From NCBI RefSeq assembly GCF_016783915.1, contig NZ_JADHVT010000003.1, forward strand, positions 40,653 to 104,652: a stretch of DNA of 64,000 nt, given 5' to 3'. A model generated the notes under the pieces. The model did not search any database. It saw only the letters and a program-made list of their open reading frames with translations, and had not been told where the DNA came from. The DNA comes from Acidovorax sp. Its GTDB lineage: Bacteria > Pseudomonadota > Gammaproteobacteria > Burkholderiales > Burkholderiaceae_C. Within the stretch, counting starts at the first letter, position 1; every line of letters starts with the position of its first letter. The translations under genes and the position numbers were made by a program. Positions 1 through 10,172 of the stretch are shown one piece after another.

Positions 1-1476
1 ACCGCCCACCGTCAGGCCTTCAATGCGCAGCGTAGGTTGCCCCACACCCACTGGCACGCTCTGGCCTTCCTTGCCACAGGTGCCCACGCCGCTATCAAGG
101 CGCATGTCGTTGCCGATCATGGTCACCTTCTTGAGCGACTCGGGGCCGCTGCCAATGATGGTGGCGCCCTTCACGGGATATTGGATCTTGCCGTTTTCCA
201 CCCAGTAGGCTTCGCTGGCCGAGAACACAAACTTGCCCGAAGTGATGTCCACCTGCCCGCCACCAAAGTTGCTGGCGTACAGGCCCTTCTTGATGCTGGC
301 GATGATCTCCTGCGGGTCCTTGTCGCCACCCAGCATGTAGGTGTTGGTCATGCGCGGCATGGGGATATGGGCGTAGCTCTCGCGACGGCCGTTGCCGGTG
401 GGCGCGACGCCCATCAGGCGCGCGTTCAGCGAGTCCTGGATGTAGCCCTTGAGGATGCCGTCCTCGATCAGCACGTTGCGCTGGCTGGCGTGGCCTTCAT
501 CGTCCACGTTGAGCGATCCGCGGCGGTCGGCAATGGTGCCGTCGTCCAGCACCGTGACCCCCTTGGCCGCCACGCGCTGGCCGATGCGTCCGCTGAATGC
601 GCTCGAACCCTTGCGGTTGAAGTCACCTTCCAGCCCGTGGCCAATCGCCTCGTGCAGCAGGATGCCGGGCCAGCCCGAGCCCAGCACCACGGTCATCTCG
701 CCAGCAGGGGCTGGGCGCGACTCCAGGTTCACCAGTGCCGCATTCACCGCCTCATCGACATACTTGCCCATCTGCTCATCGTCGAAATAGGCCAGGCCAA
801 AACGGCCACCACCACCGGCCGAGCCCATCTCGCGGCGGCCGTTCTGCTCGGCGATCACCGTGACCGACAGGCGTACCAGCGGCCGCACATCGGCCGCCAG
901 GGTGCCATCGGCACGCGCCACGAGCACCACGTCGTATTCGCTGGCAAGCCCTGCCATGACCTGCGCCACGCGCGGGTCCTTGGCGCGGGCGCGCTGCTCC
1001 AGGCGCTCCAGCAACGCCACCTTCGCGGTGCTGTCCAGCGAAGCAATCGGATCCACGCCTGGGTACAGACTGCGGCCTGCCGCTACTTTTTTGGGAGCTA
1101 CCCGTGCTTTACCCGCCTGTGCAGCGGACGAAATAGACCGCACAGTACGTGCAGCATCCAGCAGCGAGGACTCCGAGATGTCGTCAGAGTAGGCAAAGGC
1201 CGTTTTCTCGCCGCTCACAGCGCGCACACCCACACCCTGGTCAATGCTGAAAGAACCCGTTTTGACGATACCTTCTTCCAGGCTCCAGCCTTCGCTGCGG
1301 GTGTACTGGAAGTACAGGTCCGCATCGTCCACCTGGTGGGTACGGATCTCGGCCAGGGCCCGGGCCAAATGGCTTTCATCCAGGCCGAAGGGGGTCAGCA
1401 GCAGTTCACGGGCAACATCAATGCGCTGGCTGGTGGCCGCACGCTGGGGCGCGGCAGTGGTAGAGCGGGAAGTCAT
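1..1476 (-). CDS. tldD: TldD family metalloprotease (3' end truncated by window edge)
   Basis: Minus-strand translation from ATG at 1476 (MTSRSTTAAPQRAATSQRIDVARELLLTPFGLDESHL...) contains the TldD core ILLHEAIGHGLEGDFNRKGSSAFSGRIGQRVA; runs off the left edge. Confidence 0.93.
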   Translation of the reverse strand, partial: MTSRSTTAAPQRAATSQRIDVARELLLTPFGLDESHLARALAEIRTHQVDDADLYFQYTRSEGWSLEEGIVKTGSFSIDQGVGVRAVSGEKTAFAYSDDISESSLLDAARTVRSISSAAQAGKARVAPKKVAAGRSLYPGVDPIASLDSTAKVALLERLEQRARAKDPRVAQVMAGLASEYDVVLVARADGTLAADVRPLVRLSVTVIAEQNGRREMGSAGGGGRFGLAYFDDEQMGKYVDEAVNAALVNLESRPAPAGEMTVVLGSGWPGILLHEAIGHGLEGDFNRKGSSAFSGRIGQRVAAKGVTVLDDGTIADRRGSLNVDDEGHASQRNVLIEDGILKGYIQDSLNARLMGVAPTGNGRRESYAHIPMPRMTNTYMLGGDKDPQEIIASIKKGLYASNFGGGQVDITSGKFVFSASEAYWVENGKIQYPVKGATIIGSGPESLKKVTMIGNDMRLDSGVGTCGKEGQSVPVGVGQPTLRIEGLTVGG

Positions 1477-1566
1477 CAAGGCATTTTAGGCGCGTGACCA
1501 GCCCTTGCCCGGGATGGCCCCACATGCCCCTATGCGCCTCCTGCGCCTCAAGTCCGCTTCGCAGCT

Positions 1567-1905
1567 TCAGGCAGCCGTCTGGTCATCCAGCCCTGCCTGT
1601 GCCGCGTGGGCCTGCACCGACTCGATGCCCGCATCCCGGGCCTTGGCGCCGGAGTACATCTGGCTTTGGCCAATCACCTGTCCATTGCCTGCCTTGAGGG
1701 TGAAATACGGCGCGCCGTTCTTGGCGCTGAGCCGGCCAAAACGGCCGTCGTTCGGGGCATTCTTGCGCACCGCCTCGATACCACCCAGCGCGCTGGCGCG
1801 AGACTCGTACATCTCGCTGGTCAGGATGACCTGACCGTTGGCGGCCAGCAGGTTGAAGACAAATTTGTCGTTTTTCGACTTCTTGAGCTCGAACTTCGCC
1901 GCCAT
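1567..1905 (-). CDS. YegP-family (DUF1508) protein
   Basis: MAAKFELKKSKNDKFVFNLLAANGQVILTSEMYESRASALGGIEAVRKNA, with a duplicated DUF1508 motif. Confidence 0.88.
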   Translation of the reverse strand: MAAKFELKKSKNDKFVFNLLAANGQVILTSEMYESRASALGGIEAVRKNAPNDGRFGRLSAKNGAPYFTLKAGNGQVIGQSQMYSGAKARDAGIESVQAHAAQAGLDDQTAA

Positions 1906-1999
1906 GGGAAAACCCTCCGGATGCTGAGCGGCCAAAACACGGTTGGCCAGCCGGTTTGTACCCCGAGGGCGTGCTGCAGGCAACCACGCCCACAAGGCC

Positions 2000-3175
2000 C
2001 TACAGCGCAGCAGGGAGAGGGTCTTTGGTTTCCTGCTTCTGGGATCGAGCCACCGACATCAGGATGCCCAGCGCCAACCCCAGAGTGACCATGGCGGTGC
2101 CGCCGTAGCTGATGAAAGGCAAGGGGACGCCCACCACCGGAAGAATGCCGCTCACCATGCCCATGTTCACAAAGGCATAGGTGAAGAAAATCATCGACAC
2201 CGCCCCCCCCATGAGGCGGCCAAACAAGGTGTTTGCACCTGCCGCAATGGCCAGCCCCCGCCAGACCAGCAGCAGAAAACACACCAGCAAGAACAGGTTG
2301 CCAGCCAGGCCAAACTCTTCGGAATAGGCGGCAAAGATGAAGTCGGTGGTGCGTTCAGGAATGAACTCCAGATGGGTCTGCGTGCCCGCCATGAAGCCCT
2401 TGCCCCACAGGCCACCCGAGCCAATGGCGATCATGCCCTGGATGATGTGAAAACCCTTGCCGAGCGGGTCTCGGGTGGGGTCCAGCAAGGTGCAGATACG
2501 CTGCTGCTGATAGTCATGCAGCACCACCCAGCGCACGCCATCCGCGCACAGCTGGTCGCCCAGCAGCACCAGGGTGGCAATGCCCAGACCGCCGATCAGC
2601 ACCGGCGGCAGGATCAGCCTCCAGGACAGGCCCGCAAAGAAGATCACGGAGAGCCCCGCCGCCAGCACCAGCAGCGAGGTACCCAGGTCGGGCTGCTTCA
2701 TGACCAGGCCGACCGGGACAACCAGCAGCAGGCCCGCCGCCGCAAAGTCCAGCGGGCGCAGCGCGCCTTCGCGCTTCTGGAACCACCAGGCCAGCATCAG
2801 CGGCATGGCGATCTTGAGGATTTCGCTGGGCTGGATGACGATACCCACATTGATCCAGCGCGTAGCCCCTTTTTTGGTGATGCCAAACAGCGCCACAGCC
2901 ACCAGCAGTGCCACCCCGGTCAGGTACAGCGGCACGGCGCAGGCCATGATCTTCTGGGGCGGAACCTGGGCCACCATGAACAGGATGGCGCCCGCAATCA
3001 GCATGTTGCGCCCGTGGTCCACAAACCGCGTGCCGTGGTCATAACCCGACGAATACATGGCCAGCAACCCCGCGCTGGCCAGCATCAGCACCAGCAACAG
3101 GAGAGGAAGATCAAAACCCCGAAACAGGGGCGCCAGACGCTGGGTGAGCGTGGGCTTTTCAAAAACGACGGCCAT
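2000..3175 (-). CDS. rodA: Rod shape-determining protein RodA (SEDS family)
   Basis: Multi-TM protein starting MAVVFEKPTLTQRLAPLFRGFDLPLL, with SEDS-type motifs (WINVGIVIQPSEILKIAMPLMLAW, GVPLPFISYGGTAMVTLG). Confidence 0.93.
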   Translation of the reverse strand: MAVVFEKPTLTQRLAPLFRGFDLPLLLLVLMLASAGLLAMYSSGYDHGTRFVDHGRNMLIAGAILFMVAQVPPQKIMACAVPLYLTGVALLVAVALFGITKKGATRWINVGIVIQPSEILKIAMPLMLAWWFQKREGALRPLDFAAAGLLLVVPVGLVMKQPDLGTSLLVLAAGLSVIFFAGLSWRLILPPVLIGGLGIATLVLLGDQLCADGVRWVVLHDYQQQRICTLLDPTRDPLGKGFHIIQGMIAIGSGGLWGKGFMAGTQTHLEFIPERTTDFIFAAYSEEFGLAGNLFLLVCFLLLVWRGLAIAAGANTLFGRLMGGAVSMIFFTYAFVNMGMVSGILPVVGVPLPFISYGGTAMVTLGLALGILMSVARSQKQETKDPLPAAL

Positions 3176-3204
3176 TCCCCGATTATCGGGTGGATGCCGG
3201 GTGC

Positions 3205-5643
3205 TCACCCCGCCTGCCGGAAGGCCATCACAGCCTGGTTGCGCAGTGTTCGCAGCAGCCCCAGCGCCTTGTCGTCCACCACAATGCCCCCCGCAGTGGC
3301 CTGGTCGGCATAGATCAGCGCAAAGGGTTGCCCCTTGATCTGCAAAGGCAACAGCAGGAAAGATGGTGCATTGAGCCCCTTGCGGTACCAATCAGGCAAA
3401 CGCGCCTGCATGCGAGGCTCGTTGGCGTCGTTGATCAGCGTGTCGGCGCCACGCAGGCATACCGCAGCAAACAGGTCGCCCTGGGTTTTGAGCGGTATTT
3501 TCATGGCGCGCACCGCAGACTCGCTGCCCTCGCCCAGGCCAAAACGACCGGTCAGCGCCTCCGCTTTGGCGTCACGCAGGCAAAACACCATGCGCCGAAA
3601 CCCCAGCGCGCGGAACATGGTTTCCAGAATCATGCGCAGCACGTCATTGAGCTGAAAGCTCTCGACCATGGCATTGGTGATGTCCTGAATGCCCGCAGCC
3701 AGCACCTCGTTGACCTGGGCCACAGACACCGCACCACCGGCCTGGGATGCAAGCACAGCGGGCAGGGGCTTGGTCTCACTGATCCGCAACTCATGCGCAC
3801 CCAGGGCATCGTCAGGCGCGGACTGCGCGCCTGCGGCCGGTGGCAGCTTGAGCAGCCGGGCGGCTGGCGTGTCAGGCGCCACGCGCAGGTCGAGGGCGTC
3901 GGCCAACGCCACCAGCTTATGGCGCGCGCGCAGTGTGGCTTCGGCAATGGCTTCGGCTGACAAAGCCAGAGTGCGTGCGTAGCGTGTGCCCACCTGGCCC
4001 AGCTGCCCCTCCAGCTGGGCGGGTTCGCAGAACAGCAGGGTGCTGGCCACCTCGTTAGCGGCCATGGCGGCCCAGCGCAAGCGTTCCACCCCCTGCTCCG
4101 GCGCGCGCTGCATGGGCGAGCCCAGCGGCTTGCGCATGCAGCGCTGCAGGGTGTCGGGCAGGCTCCAGACACGCGCCACCCCCACGCCCAGGTCCTCAAA
4201 CCCCAGTCCCAGCACCTGTACAGAGGCAGCCTCTTCGCCGCCCTCCATGCGCCCCGAGGCCACCAGGCTGCGCACCTGCCGGGCCTCTTCGGGAAAGTAG
4301 AACTCGCACAGCATGCGCCCCAGGTTCTGGAACATCGCGCCGATGAAGGCCTCTTCTGCCGCCTGGCTGGTGCTGCACAGCTCGGCCGCGACCGAGCCCG
4401 CCATCATGGCGCGCAAAAATTCCTCGCGCATCTGGCTGGCGTGGGCCTTGTCCTGCATGTGGTCCAGCAACACCAGGCTCAGCGCCATGTTCCGCACTGC
4501 ATTGAAGCCCACCAGGCTCACCGCGCGCGACACGGTGCTGATGGTGCCCCGGCTGGCGTGGGCGTAATGCACGCTATTGACCAGACGCAGCAGCTTGTTA
4601 GTGAGCGCCACGTCCTTCAGGATCTCGTGGGTCAGGTCACTGATGCTGTCGTCTTCCGAATTGGCCACACGCTGGATGCGCGCCACAGAATCCGACAAGG
4701 CCGGAAAGTCGCTCTTGTGGCGCATGCGCCGCAGCAGAAAGTCGAGTGTGGCGTTGCTGGCGGCCGATGGTGCACTGGCCGGTGCCGCCCATGCGCGCAG
4801 TGCATCCCGAAAATCAGCCGCCGTGGCATAGCGCTGCGCCGGGTCACGCGCCATGGCGCGCTGCAAAATGGCACGCAAACCGTCGTCCACGCCGGGCCCC
4901 ATATCGGCGGGCAGCGCCAGGTTTTCGTTGGCAATGCGGTACAACGCCTGCCAGGTGTCCTTCTGGTGAATGAGCGGGTGCCCGGTCAGCAATTCGATGA
5001 GCACCAGCGCGGCGGAATACACGTCCATCGCGGGGGTGGGCGCAGCACCGGCGGCCGCCTCAGGGGCCATGTAGGCGGGCGTGCCGCTTGCAAGCTGGGC
5101 GTCCGGTGCGGACTGCACAGGTGCCGCCATGCCGAAATCCATTACCCTCGCGTGGCGCTGGGCGTCAATCATCACGTTGGAGGGCTTGAGGTCACGGTGC
5201 ACGATGCCCGCCAGGTGGGCGGCGTGCAGGCCATCGAGCACATCCACCATAAGCGCCACGGCGTCGTGCGGCGTGCAGCGCCCTTGCTGGGCGAGGTGCT
5301 CTGCCAGCGTGTGGCCCGGTACGTACTCGAACACGATGTACGGCTGCGAACCCTGCACATCGGCCTCGAACACCGGCACGATGCAGGGGTGGGCCAGGCG
5401 ACCTACATGGCGCGCCTCGCGCAGCCACTGCTCCAGCACGGACGGATCCTGATCCTGCATGGGACGCATTAGCTTGATGGCCACCTCGCGCTGCAGGCGC
5501 GGGTCCAGCGCCAGCCACACGGTGGCCTGGGCGCCCCGGCCCAGTTGTTTCTTCAGCTCAAAACGCCCCAGTGAAGCAGGAGGCTTGTCGCCTGATCCGA
5601 GCGCCCATCGTCTGGCAGTGGAAAGCGGGGCAAAATCGGCCAT
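3205..5643 (-). CDS. Serine/threonine protein kinase with HDOD and GAF-like domains
   Basis: Kinase motifs LGRGAQATVWLA, VAIKLM, HRDLKPSN, DFG; central HDOD-type region (FPALSDSVARIQRVANSEDDSISDLTHEILKDVALTNKLLRLVNS); C-terminal GAF-like segment. Confidence 0.88.
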   Translation of the reverse strand: MADFAPLSTARRWALGSGDKPPASLGRFELKKQLGRGAQATVWLALDPRLQREVAIKLMRPMQDQDPSVLEQWLREARHVGRLAHPCIVPVFEADVQGSQPYIVFEYVPGHTLAEHLAQQGRCTPHDAVALMVDVLDGLHAAHLAGIVHRDLKPSNVMIDAQRHARVMDFGMAAPVQSAPDAQLASGTPAYMAPEAAAGAAPTPAMDVYSAALVLIELLTGHPLIHQKDTWQALYRIANENLALPADMGPGVDDGLRAILQRAMARDPAQRYATAADFRDALRAWAAPASAPSAASNATLDFLLRRMRHKSDFPALSDSVARIQRVANSEDDSISDLTHEILKDVALTNKLLRLVNSVHYAHASRGTISTVSRAVSLVGFNAVRNMALSLVLLDHMQDKAHASQMREEFLRAMMAGSVAAELCSTSQAAEEAFIGAMFQNLGRMLCEFYFPEEARQVRSLVASGRMEGGEEAASVQVLGLGFEDLGVGVARVWSLPDTLQRCMRKPLGSPMQRAPEQGVERLRWAAMAANEVASTLLFCEPAQLEGQLGQVGTRYARTLALSAEAIAEATLRARHKLVALADALDLRVAPDTPAARLLKLPPAAGAQSAPDDALGAHELRISETKPLPAVLASQAGGAVSVAQVNEVLAAGIQDITNAMVESFQLNDVLRMILETMFRALGFRRMVFCLRDAKAEALTGRFGLGEGSESAVRAMKIPLKTQGDLFAAVCLRGADTLINDANEPRMQARLPDWYRKGLNAPSFLLLPLQIKGQPFALIYADQATAGGIVVDDKALGLLRTLRNQAVMAFRQAG

Positions 5644-5757
5644 GGTGCAGGTGCAAAACAAGGCGCCGCACAGTGTGGCGCATCTATAGCCCACATCTTA
5701 TGCCCGCGCGAGCCCGGCTAACGCAGTGATTCCCCTGCCCCGATCACTTTCTGACCC

Positions 5758-6342
5758 ATGACCACCACACACCTGCTGTACCTGCACGGTTTTCGCTCGT
5801 CGCCCGCATCGGCCAAGGCCCGCCAGACCGCTGCCCATGTGGCAGCGCGCCACCCCACCGTGACCTTCTGGCGCCCCCAGTTGCCGCCATCACCCCGGGC
5901 CGCCATGGGGCTGGTGGCGCGGGGCATTGCCGATTGGCCCCGCGAATCCATGGCCGTGGTTGGCTCGTCGCTGGGCGGGTTCTACGCCAGTTGGGTGGCC
6001 CAGCACGCGGGTTGCCCGAGCGTGATGCTCAACCCCGCCGTGGACCCCGCGCGCGACCTGGCCCGCTACATTGGAGAGCAGACTACCTGGCACAACCCCT
6101 CCGAGCGGTTTTACTTTCTGCCCGAGTACATCGGCGAGTTGCAGGCCCTGGACGTGCGGGATCGCTCGCCCGCAGCCCCGGAGCTCGCCATCATTGCCAA
6201 GGGCGACGAAGTGCTGGATTGGCGCGAGATGGTGGGGCGCTACCCGCACGCCGAGCAGGTGGTGCTGGAGGGCGGCGACCACGCGCTGGGCAACTATGGG
6301 GACTACCTGCCCCTGCTCAGCCAATTCCTGCGGCTGGCCTGA
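5758..6342 (+). CDS. YqiA/YcfP-like alpha/beta fold esterase
   Basis: MTTTHLLYLHGFRSSPASAKA... with GSSLGGFYA nucleophile elbow. Confidence 0.87.
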   Translation: MTTTHLLYLHGFRSSPASAKARQTAAHVAARHPTVTFWRPQLPPSPRAAMGLVARGIADWPRESMAVVGSSLGGFYASWVAQHAGCPSVMLNPAVDPARDLARYIGEQTTWHNPSERFYFLPEYIGELQALDVRDRSPAAPELAIIAKGDEVLDWREMVGRYPHAEQVVLEGGDHALGNYGDYLPLLSQFLRLA

Positions 6343-6372
6343 GCGCGCTGCAGCAGTCCGTCGCACATCCGG

Positions 6373-7971
6373 TCAAGGCTTGAGGTGTGACGAAAGCCGC
6401 CGCCCCTGCTCGCGCCAGCGCGCATAGTCCGCCGGGTAAGCTGCACGGTATCGCTTGAGTTGAAACGCCGCCTCGTCATCCAGCCCTAGCATCGTTGCGC
6501 TCTCGATCAGCGGCTCGATCACCCGGGGCTCCGGTGAAAAGTGCAGCAGCTTGTTGGCCACAGCAAAGACCTGGCCGGCGTTGCCGGGCGAAAGCTCTAT
6601 CGTGGTCAGCAGCGCAAAATCGACCTGGTCCGTGAAAAACGGTGTGTCGCCCACTTTGCGCACGGTGTCATTGCGCAGGGACGGCGGCCGGTCGGCGAGC
6701 GGCTTGTACAGCTGGCTGACGCGGTAAAAGTCCCACCCCACGTAGGACCCCAGGGCCAGCGCAGCCAAAATGATGGCGGCCACGAACCGCCGCGCACCGA
6801 GAGATGTTGCCCAGCCGGGCAACTGCCAGCGCCACAACAACGCGATTGCCAGCACCGTGACCAGCTGGAACGGCCCGTACCACAGCGGAAACTCCAGCAG
6901 GCTGTGCAGACCCACCAGTACCAAGATGCCCCAGGCCAGCTGCCGCGCTGGATCGGTCTCGCGCCAGGGCTTTTCGCGCAGCACCCACACGACCAACGCT
7001 CCACAAACGGTCAGCGCCACCGGCACACCCAGCTCCACAGCCAGGTGCAAGGGCAGGTTGTGGGCGTTGTCCAGCAGCGCGCAAAACCGCTCACCTGGAA
7101 ACTGAGTGATGTAGTGCGCGTAGTCCAGCTCGCCCCAGCCCCAACCCGCCCAGGGCTTTTGTGCGATCAGGTGCAGCACATTGGCCCACAGCACACTGCG
7201 GCTCGTGCAACCTGGCTCTTCGTCCAGAATGCGCACAAAAAGGCCGTCGGACGCAAACCCTGTCCAGTCCAGCAGCAAACGGGGCAGCAGCCAGGCCGCT
7301 GCGCCATACAAAAACAGACCAACCAGTCCAAACCCCAGCGCCAGACGCCCCCACGACCCGCGCCAGCACCACATCAGCCCCAGCAGCAAAAGCCACTGCG
7401 CAGCCCCAGTGCGTGATGCCGTGGCAGCACTCGAAATCGCCAACAACGCCAAACCCCAGGCCACCAGCAAACCCGCCAACCAGCCGGGCCAGGCCTTCAC
7501 ACCCTGCGGGGCCGTGGCGATGCCCGAGTGTTCCAGACTTGCCTGCACCTGGGCCAGCGTCCAAAGCAGCACCCAAACGCCCAGGCTCAGCAGCGTTGCC
7601 TGCTGGTTGCGCTGGCGCAGGTTGCCAATGGCCTGCCCCAGGGTAGAGGGCTGCACCCCCGGCAGGCCGGGGTCGCCCAGAAAGTATTGCAGCAGCCCGA
7701 TGACCGCAGTCAACAGAGCGGCTACCAAGAGGCCGGCCGCCAACATCCGGCTCGACACCAGAGGTCGCGGAGCCGGGGCATCCCCCGCCTCCAGATCCCG
7801 CGCCAGCGAACCGCCGGAGCGAGCCAATGCCAGGAGCACCAGCACCGCGCCGCAGCTCCACGACGCCAGCAAGGGCCAGAAGTTGTTGATGGGCGCCTGT
7901 GTGAAACAGAACAGGAAAGGCAGCGCCAGAGCCAGCAGTGTCAGCGGCGTGGCAATGGCAGCAAAGGGCAT
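6373..7971 (-). CDS. O-antigen ligase/polymerase-like (PglL/Wzy-type) membrane protein
   Basis: Multi-TM protein of 532 aa with Wzy_C-type segments (WAGWGWGELDYAHYITQFPGERFCALLDNAHNLPLHLAVELG). Confidence 0.8.
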   Translation of the reverse strand: MPFAAIATPLTLLALALPFLFCFTQAPINNFWPLLASWSCGAVLVLLALARSGGSLARDLEAGDAPAPRPLVSSRMLAAGLLVAALLTAVIGLLQYFLGDPGLPGVQPSTLGQAIGNLRQRNQQATLLSLGVWVLLWTLAQVQASLEHSGIATAPQGVKAWPGWLAGLLVAWGLALLAISSAATASRTGAAQWLLLLGLMWCWRGSWGRLALGFGLVGLFLYGAAAWLLPRLLLDWTGFASDGLFVRILDEEPGCTSRSVLWANVLHLIAQKPWAGWGWGELDYAHYITQFPGERFCALLDNAHNLPLHLAVELGVPVALTVCGALVVWVLREKPWRETDPARQLAWGILVLVGLHSLLEFPLWYGPFQLVTVLAIALLWRWQLPGWATSLGARRFVAAIILAALALGSYVGWDFYRVSQLYKPLADRPPSLRNDTVRKVGDTPFFTDQVDFALLTTIELSPGNAGQVFAVANKLLHFSPEPRVIEPLIESATMLGLDDEAAFQLKRYRAAYPADYARWREQGRRLSSHLKP

Positions 7972-8060
7972 GGGATGGCGGGTGGGGCAGAAATGGCGCG
8001 CCGTGGATCATATGCGCCGCTGCCCGGGTACCCGATGGCGCCCATGGGACAATCCACACC

Positions 8061-10136
8061 ATGCACGCATTGTTTGAAGAAGCCGGCAAATTCATGGCCG
8101 GTCGTATCCTGTCCGAAGCCGATACATCCGCCCAGGTCGAGCTCGACTCCGGCAAACGGGTCAAGGTCAAGGCCGCCAATATCCTTCTGAAGTTCGAAAA
8201 GCCTGCCCCCGCCGAGCTGATCGCCCAGGCCCAGGCCGTGGCCGAGACCATTGAGTTGGACCTGGCCTGGGAATTCGCGCCCGAAGACGAGTTCGGCTTT
8301 GCCGACCTCGCGCGCGACTATTTTTCGGCCAACGCCACCCTGGCCCAGCAGGCCGGTGCGCTGTTCCGCCTGTACGACGCGCCCCACTACTTCCGACGCG
8401 CGGGCAAGGGTCGGTTCAAGAAGGCATCGGCCGAGATCCTGCAGCAGGCGCTGGCCGCCATCGAAAAGAAAAAGGCCCTCTTGGCGCAGATCGACGAATG
8501 GGCCGCGCAACTGGGCCGGGGCGAATGCCCCCAGCCCATCCGCGACCAGCTTTACAAGATCCTGTTCAAGCCCGACAAGAACGCGCCCGAGTACAAGGCC
8601 GTGGTCGAGGCCAGCCGCGCCACGCACACCGCGCCGCTGGACCTGCTGCAAAAAGCCGGGGCCATCGACTCGGCCTACCAGTTCCACTGGAAGCGCTTTC
8701 TGTTCGAGAACTTCCCCAAGGGCACGGGCTTTCCGGCTGTCACGGCGCCCGCCATTGCGGACGAACTGCCGCTGTCCACCGCGCAGGCGTATTCCATCGA
8801 CGACTCGCAGACCACCGAAATCGACGATGCGTTGTCCGTCCAAGGCCTGGGCACGGGCACCGTGGTGCTGGGCATCCACATCGCCGCACCCGGCCTGGCC
8901 ATCCAACCCGGCAGCGCCATCGACCAGCTGGGCCGTGCCCGCTTGTCCACGGTGTACATGCCGGGCTACAAGATCACGATGCTGCCCGACGACGTGGTGC
9001 AGACCTACACGCTGGACGAGGGCCGCGCCAACCCGGCCGTGTCGCTGTACGTCACCATCGACGAGGCCACGCTGGAGTTCAAGGGCTCGGAGACCAAGCT
9101 CGAGCGCGTGCACGTGGCCGCCAACCTGCGCCACGACCAGCTCGACAGCGTGGTGACCGAAGAATGGCTCAGCAACCCAGCGTTTGAGCACCAAAACGAC
9201 CCTCAGCGCTTGTCTGAACTGCGCCCGCAGCTATCATTTTTGTACCGCTTGGCCAAGGAGCTCAAGGCCCGCCGTGAAGTCGTGCGTGGCAAGCCGGAGA
9301 ACTTCAACCGGCCGGACTACAACTTCCGACTGGTGGGCAACAACGGTGCAGAGCCCACGGGCGACGAGCAGGTGCAGATCAGCGTGCGCCAGCGCGGCGC
9401 GCCGCTGGACCTGATCGTGGCCGAGGCCATGATCGTGGCCAACAGCACCTGGGGCAGCTGGATGGCCGAGCTGGGCGTGCCCGGCATCTACCGCAGCCAG
9501 GCCAGCATGGCGCCGGGCGTGAAGGTGCGCATGGGCACCAAGGCGCTGCCGCATGCGGGCATTGGTGTCAAAGCCTACTCTTGGGCCACGTCGCCGCTGC
9601 GCCGCTACACCGATCTGGTCAACCAGTGGCAGATCATTGCCTGCGCCCGCCACGGCAAGACCGCCGCGCTGGCCGCGCCGTTCAAGCCCAAGGATGCCGA
9701 CCTGTTCTCCATCATCAGCAGCTTTGACGGCGCCTACAGCGCCTACAACGGCTACCAGGCAGGCATGGAACGTTTCTGGACGCTGAAATACGTGGAGCAG
9801 AACGGCATCACCGAGCTGAACGCCACCGTCTTCAAGGAAGGCCCGGGCGGCAGCTTTTTGGTGCGGGCCGACGACATCCCGCTGGTCTTCCCGGTGCTGG
9901 GCGCACAAAACCTCCCGCGCGGCGCGCGCCTCAAGGTCAAACTGGGCGAGGTGGACGAGATCACCCTCGACATCCATGGCACCGTGATCGAGCGCCTGGA
10001 TGATCCGGCTGACACCAGCGACGACGGCCCGGTGGACGATGCCGAGGACGACGACACCGTGGCCGGGCCGATTGCCATTGCGGTGGACGTGAACGAGGCA
10101 CCCGCCGAAGCCTCTGCGGCCGCCCCGTCCGCCTGA
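8061..10136 (+). CDS. RNase II-type (RNB domain) ribonuclease
   Basis: RNB motifs AYSIDDSQTTEIDDALSV and YSWATSPLRRYTDLVNQWQI; start MHALFEEAGKFMAGRIL. Confidence 0.88.
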   Translation: MHALFEEAGKFMAGRILSEADTSAQVELDSGKRVKVKAANILLKFEKPAPAELIAQAQAVAETIELDLAWEFAPEDEFGFADLARDYFSANATLAQQAGALFRLYDAPHYFRRAGKGRFKKASAEILQQALAAIEKKKALLAQIDEWAAQLGRGECPQPIRDQLYKILFKPDKNAPEYKAVVEASRATHTAPLDLLQKAGAIDSAYQFHWKRFLFENFPKGTGFPAVTAPAIADELPLSTAQAYSIDDSQTTEIDDALSVQGLGTGTVVLGIHIAAPGLAIQPGSAIDQLGRARLSTVYMPGYKITMLPDDVVQTYTLDEGRANPAVSLYVTIDEATLEFKGSETKLERVHVAANLRHDQLDSVVTEEWLSNPAFEHQNDPQRLSELRPQLSFLYRLAKELKARREVVRGKPENFNRPDYNFRLVGNNGAEPTGDEQVQISVRQRGAPLDLIVAEAMIVANSTWGSWMAELGVPGIYRSQASMAPGVKVRMGTKALPHAGIGVKAYSWATSPLRRYTDLVNQWQIIACARHGKTAALAAPFKPKDADLFSIISSFDGAYSAYNGYQAGMERFWTLKYVEQNGITELNATVFKEGPGGSFLVRADDIPLVFPVLGAQNLPRGARLKVKLGEVDEITLDIHGTVIERLDDPADTSDDGPVDDAEDDDTVAGPIAIAVDVNEAPAEASAAAPSA
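9191..9246 (-). repeat. Dispersed repeat, in-frame copy inside the RNB ribonuclease gene
   Basis: Minus strand GGTACAAAAATGATAGCTGCGGGCGCAGTTCAGACAAGCGCTGAGGGTCGTTTTGG. Confidence 0.62.
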
Positions 10137-10172
10137 CGCGCGACGAGACAGACGCCCTGATAATCGCCGGCG

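Noticed and set aside
37-1497. 486-aa plus-strand ORF opposite tldD
   Set aside because: Antisense shadow ORF typical of high-GC DNA; the opposite strand encodes a clear TldD protein
1943-3313. 456-aa plus-strand ORF opposite rodA
   Set aside because: His/Gln/Arg-rich composition and full overlap with rodA; a shadow ORF
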